64,000 nt of DNA, from positions 1,302,001 to 1,366,000 of the forward strand of contig SRSI01000009.1 in NCBI GenBank assembly GCA_005656395.1. The letters run 5' to 3'. The position numbers and the translations under genes are program-made. Of this stretch, positions 37,095 through 50,384 are shown one piece after another (the stretch's first letter is position 1; each line of letters begins with the position of its first letter). Under the pieces are notes generated by a model, which was given only the letters and a program-made list of their open reading frames with translations, made no database searches and had not been told where the DNA came from. The stretch is from Strongyloides papillosus (Eukaryota; Nematoda; Chromadorea; Rhabditida; Strongyloididae).

Positions 37095-38586
37095 ATTATT
37101 ATTAGATTAATAGTCCAAGAAATTATCTAAAAAAATTTATCTGAAATTTTTGTATAAATAAAAGTATGGGTTTTCAATAAATGGCAATAAAAATAACAAA
37201 AGTTAATAAAATAATACAATTTAATGGTATTTCACATCAACCTCCTCACGCAAACCTTCTTCACATATTGTTAAAGAATTTGTTGAATATTCGTTATTAC
37301 TTTTAATTTTAAGAAGCTTTATTTTCTAATTATATTAAAACTAAACTTATCTAAGATAACAAGATAAATCATTAGTAGTATCAATGAACTTAAACAAATA
37401 AAATTTTAATTTAATAAGTTAAACTAATAAAAAGTATCTCACACCATTTGAAGTGGTTACGCAACAAAACAATTCCAATAGCATTATCAAAGATATAAAA
37501 TAATTTGATTGAATTAAAAATAAATTTACTATATGTTTCTTAAAAGTATATTAATTATTAATAAAGGTGATAGGTCATTTACCATAACTTTTCTATGTGT
37601 CAATCAACAAGATTTTCTAGTTTAAATTACCAAACTTAACAATTGTTTAAAAGACAAACATTTGACAACACTATGAAAATAGCTTTAAATTAATTATTTA
37701 ATAAAAAATATTTTATTATATATATATAAAAGAAATAAAGTGATGTTTGATATAAAAAAAATCAAAATAGATAAAATGTACAGTTGATGAAAAATAATTA
37801 TAATAATGATATATTATTGTTTAAGTTTAAGAAATTTAATTCTTCATGTCACGTTTAGCTGATCTTCTTACCTCTCAACTCCTGAACCATTTTGATTCTT
37901 ATTATCATTGTCTTCTTACATATGTATTAATACGTGTCTTTTAATAACAAACCTATTGAATTTACATAATTCACGATACTTAATAATATCATATAATTTC
38001 TTTTTATATAGATTTTTGGTGTATTCTTTCATATTTGAAGTCTTTTTGCAAAATAGACAGACAATTCAATTAACTAAAAGAACGTGAATGATTACTCAGA
38101 GATAGTAATTCATTCCATTGTTCAAATTTTATAATTATAAATTTTTGTTCAAATATCATAACATTCGTAATAAGATTGTTATCTTATGTAATTCCTCATT
38201 GGAAATATCTTATAAATATATCTTTGTTACAAAATAAATCTTTTTTTTAAGTTTGAATATTTGAGTCAAATAAACAAAATCTGTACACTGAACACTGAAC
38301 ACTATAAATTAAGTAATCGAACATGTTAAACAATGAATTGAAAATAAAATATTGCCTTTTTACTTAAAATGTATTTGAATAAACAAATTTTAAAGTTGAT
38401 TTTACACAAAAAAAAATTTCATAATTAAGATTCCATGTATACAATATTAATAAAGTACTGATTTCCTTTACATTATCTTCATGACCTCAATTCATTAAGA
38501 TTTAATCTTGTTACAGAATATCCATAAAATAATATACACTTTAAACATCATTAATATTAACTTTAATTAATTCCGCACACCCAAAC
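37095..38586. other. Divergent intergenic region
   Basis: About 1.5 kb between the starts of the secreted Thr-rich gene (-) and the nucleotide-sugar transporter (+), so it carries both promoters. A short tandem CTGAACA repeat followed by TATAAATT lies near 38286-38310. No gene seen. Confidence 0.45.
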
Positions 38587-39793
38587 ATGTATTATTCTAG
38601 TTCTCCATTAAAGTTGAAAAATTATATTCCTTTAAATATCATGCTATCACATAACAATAATCATTATTACCAAATGGATAAGTCTGGTTGCTTGCCTACT
38701 ACTATCAAAAGTGAATGTAAAGATAAAAATAAAAAATGGACAGACGAAGAATGGTTGAAATTATATAAATATGGTGGCTTAATTATGTTATGTCTGCAAC
38801 AAACGAGGTTTGTTTTTTTGCTAAATTAAATTACTATAAATTATTAAAGTATGCCATTAATGACTAGAGCAGCAAGAGATAGAAATTCTAATGAAGTATT
38901 TATAACGACTGTTAATGTATTTATGATGGATCTTTTAAAATTACTATTTTGTACATTTGTATTAATATTAAAAGAAAAATCAGTTGTAACATTTTATAAA
39001 AAAACAGTAGCAATCATTTTTGGAGAATGGACAGATACACTAAAGTTAGGAATTCCATCAGTATTGTATATTCTTCAAAATAATTTATACTATATTTCAT
39101 TAACAAATCTTGAACCAACAACTTTTTGTGTTTGCTATCAAATGAAAATATTTACGACAGCACTTATGTTAAGAATATTATTAAATAAAAAATTATCAAA
39201 TATACAATGGCTTGCATTATGTTTTTTACTATTTGGAGTTGTTGAAGTACAAATGCAATATTCGCCTCCAGCATCGAAAGTTGAGTCTAATGATCAAAAT
39301 CCTACAATTGGTTTTGTAACTGTGTTTTTAATGTGCTTTACAAGTGCTTTTGCCGGTGCATATATGGAAAAATGTCTAAAAAAATCAGACGTTGATATAT
39401 GGACACAAAATATTAGACTAAGTTTATATGGACTAATTATCGGAGGTGGATCAATGATCGTTAAAGATCTCGATAATATTCAAGAATGTAAGTTAAATAT
39501 TTTATAATTTATTAAACAATAAATATTTAGATGGTTTACTTCATGGATTTGATTTATTAGTTTGGATATTAACAGCTGTTAATTCCGTTGGTGGTTTGTT
39601 AATTGCTGTTGTAATGAAATATGCCGATAATATTCTTAAAGGATATGCTCAATCAATGTCAATTGTTGGTGCAGCAGTTGGATCAATTTTTCTATTTAGT
39701 TTCTCACCCAATTTTATGTTTCTTTTTGGAACAGCTAATGTTATACTATCAATCATTCTTTATTCCAAATACCCATATATTGCACGTTCCTAG
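38587..39793 (+). CDS. Nucleotide-sugar transporter (SLC35A type)
   Basis: Exons 38587-38807, 38850-39487 and 39531-39793 with introns of 42 and 43 nt give 373 residues. After a hydrophilic N-terminus of about 60 residues, ten hydrophobic segments follow. Family blocks include Q-Q-T-S-M-P-L-M-T-R-A-A-R-D, Y-Y-I-S-L-T-N-L-E-P-T-T-F and G-L-L-I-A-V-V-M-K-Y-A-D-N-I-L-K-G. The protein exchanges UDP-sugar or CMP-sugar for nucleotide monophosphate in the Golgi membrane. The sugar cannot be fixed from sequence, though UDP-galactose or UDP-GlcNAc is usual in worms. A later ATG (38641 or 38674) could be the real start. Confidence 0.9.
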
Positions 39794-39885
39794 TAGTTTT
39801 TTTTGTAGTATATAAATATGGTTAGCTATACTAGCATAAATCACTAAAGTAAATTATTTATTCTCCATAATTATAAAAAGAATCA

Positions 39886-40485
39886 CTATCTTCTAGTCTT
39901 AATTTTTTTCATGGCAATTACCAATTCAACAATTTTATATAAATAAGCATCCAGAGGAAAGTCCTGCTCCTCAACATCTTCATCATTATTTAATACTAAT
40001 ATATCCCATCGAGGCCAATCATCTAAACCACATTCGGTTTCAGCATCATCGATTCCTGATGTAAATTCATACCCGCGTTTTATTCGCGATTTTTCTCCAG
40101 CAATCATTCGTACTGTAACTACACTATTAGTATACGTCTCTTGAAAATACTCAATATCTGATTTCCTTCTACAATCACTTATTATAATGACATCAGATCT
40201 TATAGGGTTTTCCATAGTCTTCTTACAAAAAGTATGTGGATCAATGCGTCTTTGATCCTCTCCCCATTTTACCATTCTCCTTCGGTATATTTCTTTATAA
40301 TGAGAAGATGATTTTAATTCAGAGGCATCTAAATCATTATTTTTTGCAAATTCATCTTTAAGAGGATGTGATAAAGATCGTATCTCAACACTCACTTCTC
40401 GGTCTGTTAATAGTTTCGCCAATAAAATACAAGTAAAATCTTTTCCTGATTTTCTCTTTCCAGACATACATACAATTATGACCAT
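39886..40485 (-). CDS. Phosphomevalonate kinase (animal type)
   Basis: A single frame of 199 codons, close to the 192 of the human enzyme. The P-loop-like G-K-R-K-S-G-K-D is at residues 9-16. Y-K-E-I-Y-R-R-R-M-V-K-W-G-E-D-Q-R-R, D-C-R-R-K-S-D-I-E-Y-F and G-I-D-D-A-E-T-E-C-G-L-D are further family blocks. It phosphorylates mevalonate 5-phosphate to the diphosphate in the isoprenoid route. Nematodes lack sterol synthesis, so its products go to dolichol, ubiquinone and prenylation. It converges on the nucleotide-sugar transporter with a 92-bp gap. Confidence 0.95.
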   Translation of the reverse strand: MVIIVCMSGKRKSGKDFTCILLAKLLTDREVSVEIRSLSHPLKDEFAKNNDLDASELKSSSHYKEIYRRRMVKWGEDQRRIDPHTFCKKTMENPIRSDVIIISDCRRKSDIEYFQETYTNSVVTVRMIAGEKSRIKRGYEFTSGIDDAETECGLDDWPRWDILVLNNDEDVEEQDFPLDAYLYKIVELVIAMKKIKTRR

Positions 40486-42195
40486 TATAGACTATGCCAA
40501 AAATAAATAACCACTAATAAATCATAAATAGAAACTTCTTTCTAGAAATATATTTTTATATACTATATCGGATTTTCACTAAAAAATACAATATTTGGGA
40601 GAAATTTAAATATAAAATAATATTTTAATAACTTAAACTTATTAATAATTTTTAAATAAAGCCTTTTTAAATTTTCCAAATATCGTCTTAAGAGAAAAAT
40701 GGATTATTTGATCATATTTATTAAAATAAGTTTTAATTCAAAATTTTATTGATATCAATTTTTTTTTAAAAATTATATCAAAAATACATTTACGTATATC
40801 TGAAAATTATTTAACGATACTATAAAAAGATCATACTGTCAAATAAGGATATATTTTTATATAAAGATAAATTTCTCTAACATTATTTAAATATAACAGA
40901 GTTTAAAAATAAAAATTATTTAACAATATAAACTAAAGTAGTCGTATAACTGAAATTATACCATTGTCAACTATCCCTAGATACATTTTTGAAATATTTA
41001 TCTGAAATGTATTTGAAATTTTAAAATCCAATATTTTACACAATTAATAGTTTTCCTTAGTTATATTTAAAAAAAAAGGTCATACCATTTACACAGTAAA
41101 TTTTTATCTTTTTTGAAAAGAGACAATATTTTTATGTATTTGAAATGTCTTAAATTAAAATTCTTCCAAACTTTTTAAATGAAACAACTCTATGTTGTTA
41201 AATTAAATATAAAAAACGCTATAACTTATCTGATTCTATTTTACCAAAATTAAGGATTGATGCAATTCAATATTATAAAATTAAAATTATTTAATAAAAT
41301 AGACTCATTATTTATGTATTGTATAAAAAATGACACGATTAAGATATCTATTATAAAATATTTATATCCCTAACACTACAATATCAATTGAAAACCTATT
41401 TGAAATAATAATTATTTTTTAAATAAATCATATTTTGGATGATATAACAACAATTTCAATAATCCAAATGAACTTTTAATTGAAATCATAAAAAATAAAT
41501 TAGACATAACTAACTTCAAATGGAAGTTAATAAAGCAACTAATTCAAATATTGTAGTATTTACTATTTGTGTGACTGATATTTTATCACATGTAAAATAA
41601 AAGGTGAAATGGATTTGTTTCGTAACATAATTAAAATGATGGAAAGTTTTCAAATATCTGGATTATTTGAATTATATAAAGTGTACCAAAATCAAAAAAT
41701 TAGTTTGACAAACAACGTTTTTGCTTTTAAATTAAAGACCAAAATAATTGGGATTTAATTATTGGTGACTTCCGAAAATTACAAACATTAATTGTATAAT
41801 GCACAACCACAAATTATTTTAAAATAAAGCGTGAAATCCTCTAAAACTTATGTACTTTAGAAACATTTTGTACTTAAAAATAAACGGTTTTCTAGTAATG
41901 ATAAATGAAAAATACACGAAAATTGACAGCACATGCATGTATTCCAATATGTATTATCAGAACAACTTTTTTGCCCGACAAAATAACTACATAAGTATAA
42001 TAATAAATTTTATGTTTATCTTAGAAACAAATATTAATAATATTGTGAGAGCTTTACAAAATATTAATAAAGATATACATATAAAAGATACAAAAAACAG
42101 TCCAATGTCGTCAAAATAATAATGGAAAATGGTAACGAATTACATGTTTTCTGCTCACTTTATATTAAAATAACAATCGATTTTAAAGAAGATAA
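40486..42195. other. AT-rich intergenic region
   Basis: About 1.7 kb between the phosphomevalonate kinase start and the Sec61 gamma stop. A 89-codon frame at 41850-42119 has no hydrophobic core, domain or codon bias that would support it. Nothing else recognised. Confidence 0.5.
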
Positions 42196-42577
42196 TTAAG
42201 CTCCAACAATAATGTTGTTAATAGGAATATGAATAAGCTTGACAAAGAAACCAATAAATCCCATAATGGCAAATCCAACAGCGGTAGCAGTTGCTATCTT
42301 TTGATATTCTAAAATGAAAAAGAGTTACTTTCTATCTATTGAAAGGATATGTTTGCCAGTAAAAATAGCAATTTATCATGATATTGTTTGCCAATACAAC
42401 AAAATAGGTTATTGACGGGTTATTTTACCAAAAGACACAAAACTAATATTGGCAAATTTTCTTTTAAAAATATAACTAACCTTTACGATCTGGCTTGGTA
42501 CATCTTCTTACTAATCTAACAGAATCTTTTGTGAATTTTTTGAGTGGGTCAACAATTTCTTCTTGTAAATAATCCAT
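42196..42577 (-). CDS. emo-1: Sec61 translocon gamma subunit
   Basis: Exon 1 (42577-42481, 32 codons plus one base) and exon 2 (42308-42196) join through a Glu codon across a 172-nt intron (GTTAGT..ATTTTAG). The product is 69 residues. [20 protein letters not shown] then [21 protein letters not shown] matches Sec61 gamma almost residue by residue. There is one tail-anchored helix and the ending [12 protein letters not shown]. It forms part of the ER protein-conducting channel. The gene symbol follows the C. elegans ortholog. Confidence 0.96.
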
Positions 42578-44542
42578 TTTACTAATTTAAAGTTTTCTGA
42601 AAATATAAAATATTATAACATCCAATGAAACATATATATATATATGGATAATGTGACTGAATATAAATCTAAATGCAAAGAAAATATAAAGGACGAGTGT
42701 AATTATGTTGACAAAGTATTTCGTGTTTGAACAATTTCTGTTGCGTTGGAAGCTTCGTCGAATTGCTAACTTTTGCATAGAAATTTGGAAAAGTATGTCT
42801 TTTGTTTGTATAAGAAATATAAAAAACAGAACTATGTGATTTATGCATTTGTTGTGTTGTAATTGTCTTTCGATTGACAAACGGAAAGTTGCTTTTTTAA
42901 CTATATCAAAGCAAAAGAACTTATCATTTCCCATATTATATTGTAAAATAATTTTTTTCAATAAATGATTTTAATACAATCATTGATATCTAATATTTAT
43001 TTAAAATTTGAAAATTGATAATAAACATTACTAGAGATACATTTTGACTATGTGATATAAATAAAGTGTATCACATAATAAAAATGTTTGTATAAATAAA
43101 GCTTAAAAACATAAATTGTTATCTTCAAAATATAAGTTAGCCTAATTATAAAATAAACAATTATTATGTACATTTTTTATCCATCATTCAAATTGCTTGT
43201 TTGAAAAGATTTTTAAAGAAATAATAGTAATGTGGGTGAATAAAATCATATATTTTACATGATTTTAACGACTATATATCGAAAACAAAAAAATAACAAA
43301 AATTTCATGATATCACTTAAACATCAATAAAATAGTATTAATTAATTTTTTATTCTACTCCAATAAGTGTATTTTAAGAAAAAAAATTGTCATAAAAACG
43401 ATTCAAGTACTATATCTTTTTCAACAAAAAATTATTACATTTTTTGTTTTAAATGATTGATGTTTATCTATTAATTTTTCCAATACACAAAAAAATTTGT
43501 TTATAGAATATTTTTTAACAACATTATTATTAGAAAAAGTTAGAATTATTAAAAAAAATAAAGTATCATATTAAATCTTTTATAGTTTCTTTGAAAGATT
43601 GTTTTTAATTTTTTATTTCAAAAATCTGTTAAATTCTAGTTTGTAACGCTAATTCATAATGTATAATAAAAGTTTATTTATAATCAGGTTATAAAGAGTG
43701 ATTATTTGTTTTACATGGACTATACAACAATTATTAATTTTAATAATAATAAGTAAAGATTGTTGTATCTAAAATAATAAAATAACATAAATAAATTTGA
43801 TCAATTTTTATGATGTCACGTAAAACTATATTAGGTATATTACACCGGTATGGCATAATAACTAGTCTTTTATATAGCTAGCATTAATTAGCTAAAAAGA
43901 TTCACAACACTAAGTAATATTATTTTTATATTTGAAGGCCATAAATGAAGTCAAAGAGTTAAACAAGTATAAAACTTATTGGTGTAATTTTAATCAAAAA
44001 GCATGGTTTATCCAATGTAATTATTTACACTTTAACCGAAACCTGATTTTACATGAGTTATGAGAATAGATGAATAAGTAACAAGGTATCTTCGTACAAG
44101 AGTTAAATCGTAAACTAAGCCATCTTAAGGAAAAATTTATAAAAATAAAGTTATTTATAGGTAATTTATTTTTTATAATATTCCAAATATTTAAATAGTA
44201 TAAAATTAACAGATTTACTAGTATATTTTCGAGGCCATCTTATTTGGCTATCAATAGTTAATAACTCCAGCTATCTTTTAAGATATCTTGTGTGAATGAC
44301 TAATCAGATTACATCAATTTCATTGAGATGTATCATCGTCATATTAGTAAGAAACATTTTCACCATAGATTAAAGAAATCGTATTTGTTAAAGAGGACAC
44401 CATAGTGTGTAATTAATAACGAAATACAAATTTATTATGTATTATTATTGTAGGATATGTATTAGTATGTAATTACAAAATTGTTCTTTATTTTTTAACA
44501 TCCATTAATTTTCTTTGATTATATATTTTTATTGTTTTAGTG
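42578..44542. other. Divergent intergenic region, Kunitz gene promoter
   Basis: About 2 kb between the Sec61 gamma start and the Kunitz gene start. Nearer the Kunitz gene (43800-44420) the sequence is less AT-rich. It holds TGATGTCACGTA (CRE-like, about 43812), two copies of GCCATCTTA (about 44121 and 44235) and AAGATATCTT (about 44278). These are plausible control sites. The 124-codon minus-strand frame at 42587-42961 shows no features. Confidence 0.45.
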
Positions 44543-46098
44543 ATGTTTAGGAAAAATATAATTATATTAATATTTTTGCTAAATCAACTGATTATAGGAA
44601 ATATTCCAGACAATTTAGATGCATTTTTAGGTTTATTATTTGATACAGAAGCATGTAAGTATTTGATTATATTTTTTGATGAAAAAAATAATTTTAGGTG
44701 AAAATTTTGTATCAAATGCGGATTATTTGGGGGTTGCTACAAGGAAATGTGATCCATATACATGTGATTTTCCTCACGAAATGTGTATGCGACCTTCAGC
44801 CCTTTACAAAGAAGCAAAAGCAAATCAATGTAGAAGTATACCAGAAAATTGTTTAATAGCAGCAAATAATGGGATGCCATTACCAGCAAGAAAAACATTT
44901 ACTACATCACCACCAGTTGTTAACCCTATTGTACAATCAACAGAGCCACCTATTAGAATTGCTCCACCAAAATCAAAAACACCATTAACCAGACCACGAG
45001 TAAATGTTTGTAGACTAGAGATTGCCCAAGGTCGTTTTTGTGGATTTAAGCAGATGTGGTTCTGGAATAAAGAACATAAAATGTGTGAACAGTTTTGGTT
45101 TCCAGGATGTACTACTAAAGATACAAATGGTAACTTGTTTGAAAATCAAGATCAGTGTACGGAAGCAACTAAACACTGTAAAGAAGGTAAGATCTGTTAC
45201 ATTTTTTTATTATTATTATCACAAACACCTTACTAATTTCTATCTACCACATATACATCACTTAATTGATTATAACATTTAGAATTAGCTGGAAAAAATG
45301 TTACACCATCACCTAAAATAAATATTGCAACATCTATTACTAAAACTACTAGACATAATAAAAATAATAATAGATTTATTGAAACGACACCTATTCCTGG
45401 CCCAATCGATCCTAGAGAATATGGTGGAAATTCAATTGTTGGAGGTAAAGCTGTGAAACAAAATAACTTATTGGGATTAATATCAACTGCTATGAAACCT
45501 AAACCTGGTGGAAGGAAAAAAGGAGGGAAAGGAAAAGCAAATAATCTTGGAGCAAATCTGGGAGCTTTGGGAGGTTTAGCTCAATTAGGAGGTTCAGGAA
45601 ATGGTGCAGGAGGACTAATCCAAAGTCTCATTGGTGGTATGGCTGGAATGGCTGGTGGTGGAAACGGAGGTAGTGGGGGAATGACACAACAATTACTTTC
45701 AAATTTTAATTTTGGTCAATTTTTGTAAGGAATTTATTTGATTGATCGTAAAAAAAACTAATTAACTAACAAATCTACCTTCAATGCAATATTTTTTATA
45801 GTGCACGAAAATTTTAAATATCAATACATATTAAAAACTAATTTATAATTTTTTAGAGGATGATTATCCTGACTATCCCGATATTGCTCCTGATCTCTAT
45901 GACTCTATCTGTTTACTTCCTCGAAATTTAGGAGATAGATCCTGTTCATCTAATACACTAACAAAAAGATTCTTTTATCATTCAACATCAGGAATGTGTA
46001 AATCTTTTTGGTACTTTGGATGTAATGGTAATAAAAATAATTTCAAAACAATTAAAGGATGTAAAAAAATATGCGAAAAGGGGAAAGAAATAGATTGA
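44543..46098 (+). CDS. Secreted Kunitz/BPTI protein with two alternative C-termini
   Basis: Exon 1 (44543-44654) codes for a signal peptide. Exon 2 (44698-45186) has a Cys-rich N-terminal piece, a Pro/Thr linker and one Kunitz domain (C-R-L-E to K-H-C, with C-G-F-K-Q-M-W-F-W and F-W-F-P-G-C). Exon 2 ends with one base of a codon at GTAAGA. It can join in frame either to exon 3 (45283-45728), a Lys/Gly-rich tail ending in a stop (348 residues), or to exon 4 (45857-46098), a second Kunitz domain (C-L-L-P-R-N to C-K-K-I-C; 280 residues). Kunitz domains inhibit serine proteases or bind other extracellular targets. In both domains the reactive-site region is atypical, so inhibition is not assured. 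No good donor closes exon 3; weak GTATGG or GTCAAT sites could join it to exon 4 in phase. Confidence 0.82.
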
Positions 46099-49000
46099 AG
46101 TACTAAATTAATATATGTTATATCCAGTAACAATTTATGTAAATAATTAATAAATAAAATATCTTGTATTATTAATTATATTATAATTGATTCTTTTAAA
46201 ATGTTAACACACTAGACACATGTAAAAGTATATAGTTGAATTATTTAAATAAGTAAAAATCAAATAGTATAAGAATAATTTAAATAACAATATTAAATTA
46301 CAAATTTTTACCAAATAGTGAATTAATTTAATGATAAATATAATTTGAGGTAAAAATTATGAAGTTTCTTCTGCACTTTACAATAATATATTGTTTAAAC
46401 ATTTAACTGTAATTATATATCGTTATTTTTAGTAAATAGCAGATATATCATATCTTCTAATATTTTGTTTTTATACTTCATTGTTGATTAAGCATTCATA
46501 TTTTATTAAAATGAGAACAAGTAAAAGTGTGTTTTATTTTATACAAAAACAAATATTTAGGAATTCCAAATAAAATGGTATCTATAAATTTATGTTGTCA
46601 TTTTAATTGTCTTTGCATCATCTGTTTATAAATAATTCTTAATAAAAATTGTCTTCAAGCTTAGACACTGAATATGACACGCTACAATATATTATATTAA
46701 ATAACTCCTTAAATAAATAAAAAGAATATTTGGAGCCAAAATGTAATAGCAAATATCAATTTTTAATATCCATTGATGTAACTTTATCTTGTTCCTTTGT
46801 TAAAACAGATATGTTAAGTTAAAATATTGTTGTGTTTATTTACTAGTAATAAAATGTTCCATTGCATGGCATTTCATATTAGTCGTCATGATATTTCAAC
46901 GCTTATCTTTTAACTAAAAGTTAAATTTTATATACATTCCAATTGCTCGCCATCTTATTATATATGATCTTTTCTAAATTTCCAAGGATACATTAATATT
47001 TTATAATATAATTTTTATTCATTCTTTATATATTAATAATTAATGAAGCTTCCTAGTAATATTAAGCTAATATTGTTTCTTAATTTAATTGAATTGCGCA
47101 AACATTATTTGTTGTTGATTTTGATTTAGATATATTATTATATATACATTTTAAACATGTTCAATAACTACTTTTTAATTTAATTTGCTACCAAGATATT
47201 ACCTTAAATTGAAAAAGAACTTTAGAATTAATGGTAATAAAAAAATTATTTTTTTAAAATATAAAATAAAATTATTTGTTGTTAATTTTCAATTTCTTGA
47301 ACATTTCAGTTTTTCTAATGTTTAAATAATGATCAGTAATTATAATTAAATGATACCATTTGAAATAATAAAATTTTTTCTTTTAAAATACCAATCACGA
47401 TTTTATCAATTGAAAATCTCCCACGTTTCAATTTATTAACCGCTATTGTTGATATATGATATGCTACATTGAGTAACAATGAACCAAATAAATAGATAGC
47501 GTATTAAATAATTTACTGTCAAATAACTCCGAATCACTTTTTTCATCATTACCAATATTTAATGCAGCAGTTAATAATTATTACTAATATTTGCTATCCC
47601 AAATTGTTATCATTTACCTTATTTTATTGGAATCAAAATTGCACTGTTTAAAAAGCCTATCCTATATCCATTTTCTTTTTACATAATTCATCATATTACA
47701 AGAACTAATATTTTAATTTTAATGCTAAATAAATGTTTGCCCTCAATATTTGTCTTATTGGAATCCTTCATTATTCTCCTATCAATTTTCAAGAAATTCT
47801 TTTAAAATTCACTATATCTTTTGATAAAAATGTAACATTTTAGTTTGATTTTATTTATTTAATGTTGAAATAAAAATTTAAAAAAAAATATTATTCTTAA
47901 TTATTCTTCATTCGTAGGTTGCATTCTTATCTGATAGATTTGTATAAAATTTTATTGCTATCTAAATAATTTTTTATACTAAAAATGATTTTTATATTAA
48001 ATCCACTTATAGTTAATTTATTCATTTAATATTTTTATTGTTTATCTAAAAGAGTTGGTGTATTAGAAAATTTTGAAATAAAGACAATTGAAAATGTACT
48101 TCTATTATTCGCGTATTGTCATTATTATGTTAAAAATTAGTACTTTATATGAAAAATTTCTATACTGATTAAACATTACTTTCTAAAACATTATCTAAGT
48201 ATAAGTAGTATAAAAGATTAACTAAAGAAACGGTAGAAAAAGTAAATGAGATTTCATAAGAAAACAAGTCTAAGCTAGTGAATATATTTAAACAATTACT
48301 GTTCTTTTATTCAAGATAATATCATGGATGAGTTACTTAATTTTGATAGACTTGTTAAATCTTGTACTCATAAAATGATATACTTTAATTTTTGTTTATC
48401 AAAGTTCTTTTTCAATCAAAATTATTTTATATAAAATTAGATCTTAAAATTTTTATTTCATAAAACCAGTAAATACTTTAATTACTTAGACGTATTTTCG
48501 TTACACAATACAATTATTATAGGAGTTATGTTGTATTTTTTTATTTATATAAACAAAAAGTTTCATTATATATAGTAGTATTACAACGTTACATAACTAA
48601 TTATATACAAACTGATCTAAAATTCAAAAATAATTTACTATCAAAAATTTTTTACTACCTTATGTAACAATTTTGTTATTCAAGATAAGTTTATTTTATT
48701 ATTTAAGCAGGTATAGTGCTAACTATCACTATTTTTCATTTTATAACTTTTTAACTTACAATATGGTTATCAAGTATGTTCCTTTTATAAATGTTCATTA
48801 CTGTTATTTTTCTATTTAATATTGCAATAATATTGGTATCTTAATTATTATATACAAATAATCTAAATTTTTAAATACTCTATAATAATTAAACGCAAAA
48901 ATGTTTCACTTATGATTTATCTTATCGGAAGAAATTATAAGTCATTGTATTAGTTTCACACATTACAATCATTTTTTAAAGGTTTATATATTAATTCATA

Positions 49001-50384
49001 AAGATAATATACAAAAAATAACAATCATTTTTTTGTTTAAAATTACCAAATGTTTTGTTATATTTGCAATAATATATATGGTAATAAAAATAGAAAAATT
49101 TTTATTTACTGTTTATTTTGTAAATAAAGAGTAGTAAACATAAATTTATAGTTTATTATACAATGTTATATTTAGAATCAGCATATTAATACTCTTTGTA
49201 GTAAAAAAAATATTATCTATCATGATTAATAGTTTTTCTTGGTATAAAGGTCTTATTTGAAATTGTAAGAAACTTACAATGTTAGATTGTGTCTGTAAGT
49301 TAATAACCTTTTCCCAAACCTGCATATCTTAATAAATTATTTAACTTTTTTAAGCTCATTATTTTTAAGCATTTATTTTCATTATGACGAATCATTCATA
49401 TTAAATGTACTTATCTATAAGTTTCAATTTATTTTCTTAATCTCTCTAATTTTGTATTTAATGAAGACAAATTTATACAATTATCATTAAAAGATAAATT
49501 AAAAAAAATCTTTTTGATGCTGTATAGTTGTTTTATGTAATATTTATTTAATGTATTTAGCATAAATAAATGATACATTCATAAAATCACAATTGAATTT
49601 CCTTAATCATTTAAAAAGCAGTTGTGCTAGAGGTGCTACTTTTATTTGTTTTTACTTTACATTTGACTCACATTATTATTTATTCCTATGACTATTTTTA
49701 TAATTTAAATATTTTTTTATTTTTGTTTAATGAAATTTTTAATATTTGGATAAAATTATTTTATTAATTTATTTGACTTTCTCTACCCATCATTACTTGT
49801 ATATATTTGACAAAAAATTCAATATAATTTACATGAAATCATGAATAGTTCAAGGTATCCTTTAAAAAAATACTTATATAATTATGATTTTAATGTAAAA
49901 ATACTTATTTTTAATAAAAATAATAAATTAATTAACTTTATTACTTTTTTTTTTTATATAATATAGTGTAATTATATAAATTTTTTACTTCCCTATAGAT
50001 TTATCTTTTTTTTTACTTCACTCTCTAGAAACTCTTGTAAAATGAATAAAGTATATTATGTTATTTATTTAATTAATTACCTCAGTATAATTTTGAAAAA
50101 TATTATGCATAGATAACAATATAGCATTGATAGTGTAATTTTTTATTGTAATACATTATGTTTTGCCGGATGAATAAATAAATAATTAAAAAAATATAAA
50201 TCATCAAACACAATAATGCTGTATTTTTTATCATAATAATTAAAATAATTTTTTTCCATTTTATGTTACAGATATTTTATTTACTTGTACAAGCAAGTTA
50301 TTTATTTTATTTATAAAATATCATTAAACACTATAGAAAAAATACCCTATCATAGGTATCAGAAATGCAATATAGAAGAATCTC
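46099..50384. other. Large AT-rich gene desert
   Basis: About 4.3 kb with no open frame of 60 codons or more on either strand, no RNA gene and no repeat array that I can see. The last few hundred bases should hold the promoter of the HtrL-like gene. Confidence 0.55.

Noticed and set aside
41850..42119. 89-codon plus-strand frame antisense-adjacent to Sec61 gamma
   Set aside because: No signal peptide, domain or codon bias; composition equals the flanks.
42587..42961. 124-codon minus-strand frame upstream of Sec61 gamma
   Set aside because: TTG start; repetitive Ile/Phe from A/T runs including a TATATA repeat; probably promoter DNA.
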